Origin: Bacteroidales bacterium
Lineage (GTDB): Bacteria; Bacteroidota; Bacteroidia; Bacteroidales; Paludibacteraceae
Assembly: GCA_900769035.1 (NCBI GenBank)
Contig: CAAGFD010000181.1
Span: 1 to 8,431 of the forward strand
DNA: 8,431 nucleotides
Reading direction: 5' to 3'
Below the pieces are notes generated by a model. The model did not search any database, was not told where the DNA came from, and was given only the letters and a program-made list of their open reading frames with translations. Shown here in pieces: positions 7,049 through 8,431 of the stretch; the stretch's first letter is position 1, and each line of letters begins with the position of its first letter. A program made the position numbers and the translations under genes.

Positions 7049-8401
7049 ATGAGTCAGTTAAAAGCAAAGAATAAACTATATTCTACAATCTCCCATTTTT
7101 TGGATGTTATTTTACTCGATTTCTTTCGTATTAACGATAATGAATACTCGGGTATAACCGGTTTTTTCTTTAAGTTACTGAAAAAATTTATTATGGCTAT
7201 TCGTTGTTTTTATGAGAATCGCCTATGGATTAAAGCATCATCACTTACATATTATACTGTTTTCGCTATAGTGCCTATTCTTGCATTAATCTTTGCTATT
7301 TCAAAGGGTTTTGGATTTAAAGACGTTATAGAAAATTTTATATTTAAAATTTTTAGTGATAATCAAGAGCTACTTCCTTATGTATTGGAATTTGTGAATA
7401 ATTATTTGGAAGCAACTCATGGAGGGCTATTTGTCGGAGTCGGTATAGTATTGTTGCTTTGGTCTGTGTTGAGTATGTTCCGTCAAATAGAGTCAAATTT
7501 TAATCAAATTTGGAATATAAAAAAGAATAGATCTATCATCAATCAATTTACCAATTATATTACTATTCTTATCGTAGTACCATTATTAATAGTGTTGTCG
7601 AATAGTATAAGTAATTGGGTAGATGAATATGTTGTTGTGATGTATGATTCGGCTATAGGCTCCTTTTTCAAGCCGATATATAAGTTCTTTTTAGTACTTA
7701 TACCATATATCGTCTATTGGCTGTTATTTACCCTTGTGTTTATTTTTATACCGAACACTAAAGTAAGTTTTAAAGATGCATTATTTTCTGGCATAGTTGT
7801 AGGTACATGTATTATGATATTACAACATATTTATTATTCCGGTCAGCTATCGTTGTCAAGATATAATGCTGTTTATGGTACATTTGCCGCAATACCATTA
7901 TTCTTGATGTTCTTGCAAATAATATGGCAGATAATTCTTTTTGGAGCCCAACTTTGTTACGTAAGTCAGAATTTGAAAATATTTAATTTTAAGTACGATA
8001 TAGAGCATATCTCTCGTAGGTATAGTGATTATGTCATGATAGTGATTCTGAAGATAATTATTCATAGATTTCAACAAGCTCAGGAGCCTATTTCAGTAGA
8101 AGAGATTTCAGAAAAGTATAATATACCGCTTCGTTTGGTGCAGAATCATATCAAAGTCTTGGAGCAGATAAATATTGTAACGGAGATTGTTGTTGATAAT
8201 TCTATAGAAAACTATTACCAACCTGCTATTGATATAGATCTTATTACTATAAAAACGGTTTATGATCGTTTAATGAAGTTTGGATCCGAAAAATTTAATA
8301 TTAAAGAGAATGAAGACATCGCGTCAGTTAAATTTACATTGAATAAATTGTCTTCAGTTATGGAGTCTGAGATGAAGAATATTAAGGTGAAAGATATGTG
8401 A
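7049..8401 (+). CDS. YihY/BrkB-family inner-membrane protein with carboxy-terminal winged helix
   Basis: A 450-residue membrane protein of the YihY/virulence-factor BrkB family (older databases mislabel it RNase BN); its biochemical role is unsettled. About six membrane segments are visible: 64-86, 125-146, 168-188, 209-236, 243-264 and 276-305. Family landmarks are ASSLTYYTVFAIVP (63-76), FIPNTKVSFKDALFSGIVVG (233-252) and YGTFAAIPLFLMFLQ before LFGAQL (276-302). The soluble tail (about 328-395) contains PISVEEISEKYNIPLRLVQNHI, a helix-turn-helix pattern of winged-helix type, as I recall in Bacteroidetes members. The start at 7049 is preferred over M49 because the extension (VILLDFFRINDNEYSG) resembles the amino terminus of Bacteroides relatives, from memory. 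It starts 14 bases after the rnpB T-run with no promoter between, so it may be expressed by readthrough or from within rnpB. Confidence 0.93.
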   Translation: MSQLKAKNKLYSTISHFLDVILLDFFRINDNEYSGITGFFFKLLKKFIMAIRCFYENRLWIKASSLTYYTVFAIVPILALIFAISKGFGFKDVIENFIFKIFSDNQELLPYVLEFVNNYLEATHGGLFVGVGIVLLLWSVLSMFRQIESNFNQIWNIKKNRSIINQFTNYITILIVVPLLIVLSNSISNWVDEYVVVMYDSAIGSFFKPIYKFFLVLIPYIVYWLLFTLVFIFIPNTKVSFKDALFSGIVVGTCIMILQHIYYSGQLSLSRYNAVYGTFAAIPLFLMFLQIIWQIILFGAQLCYVSQNLKIFNFKYDIEHISRRYSDYVMIVILKIIIHRFQQAQEPISVEEISEKYNIPLRLVQNHIKVLEQINIVTEIVVDNSIENYYQPAIDIDLITIKTVYDRLMKFGSEKFNIKENEDIASVKFTLNKLSSVMESEMKNIKVKDM

Positions 8402-8431
8402 TGATGGTAACTTAAATGAATAATATATTCA

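Noticed and set aside
7193..7195. Alternative ATG start (M49) for the YihY-type protein
   Set aside because: It would leave room for a promoter, but the upstream 48 residues resemble the amino terminus of Bacteroides relatives and no TAnnTTTG box was found just upstream of it.
8416..8431. Possible start of another rightward gene (ATG AAT AAT ATA TTC)
   Set aside because: Only five codons are visible before the window ends, with no promoter or homology to judge by.

Overview
The window reads as chromosomal housekeeping DNA from a low-GC member of the Bacteroidota, most likely Bacteroidales. This is an inference from several signs. Three intergenic sites match the Bacteroidetes primary-sigma promoter (-7 box TAnnTTTG, in two cases with a TTTG -33 box 19-20 bases upstream). 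Genes start without Shine-Dalgarno sequences and are tightly packed. The protein variants look Bacteroidales-like: a DUF6913-like protein, and a YihY-type membrane protein with an amino-terminal extension and a carboxy-terminal winged helix. Base use is strongly A+T-rich throughout, with no patch suggesting foreign DNA.

Layout. Bases 1-108 hold the first 36 codons of a leftward SulP-type anion transporter cut by the window edge. Bases 109-293 are a divergent control region with one promoter facing each way. From 294 to 6643 five rightward genes lie head to tail (gaps of 1, -4, 9 and -4 bases), probably one operon: NAD-dependent DNA ligase (ligA), a small DUF6913-like protein of unknown function, an exported TraB/GumN-family protein, 4-hydroxy-tetrahydrodipicolinate synthase (dapA), and a large exported tetratricopeptide-repeat protein. 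Bases 6675-7034 hold the RNase P RNA gene (rnpB) with its own promoter and a terminal T-run. A YihY/BrkB-family inner-membrane protein starts only 14 bases after that T-run and fills 7049-8401. The last 30 bases hold no supportable feature.

How the genes relate. LigA (DNA replication and repair) and DapA (lysine and diaminopimelate synthesis) are well-understood enzymes. The two exported proteins and the DUF6913-like protein interleaved with them have no established link to either. Their tight coupling suggests shared expression rather than a shared pathway. I see no CRISPR array, insertion sequence, prophage, toxin-antitoxin or defence system, and no convincing new system. The points most worth a second look are the very reduced P3 region of the RNase P RNA, the rnpB-to-membrane-protein junction with no room for a separate promoter, and the two-block TPR protein with an unassigned central segment.
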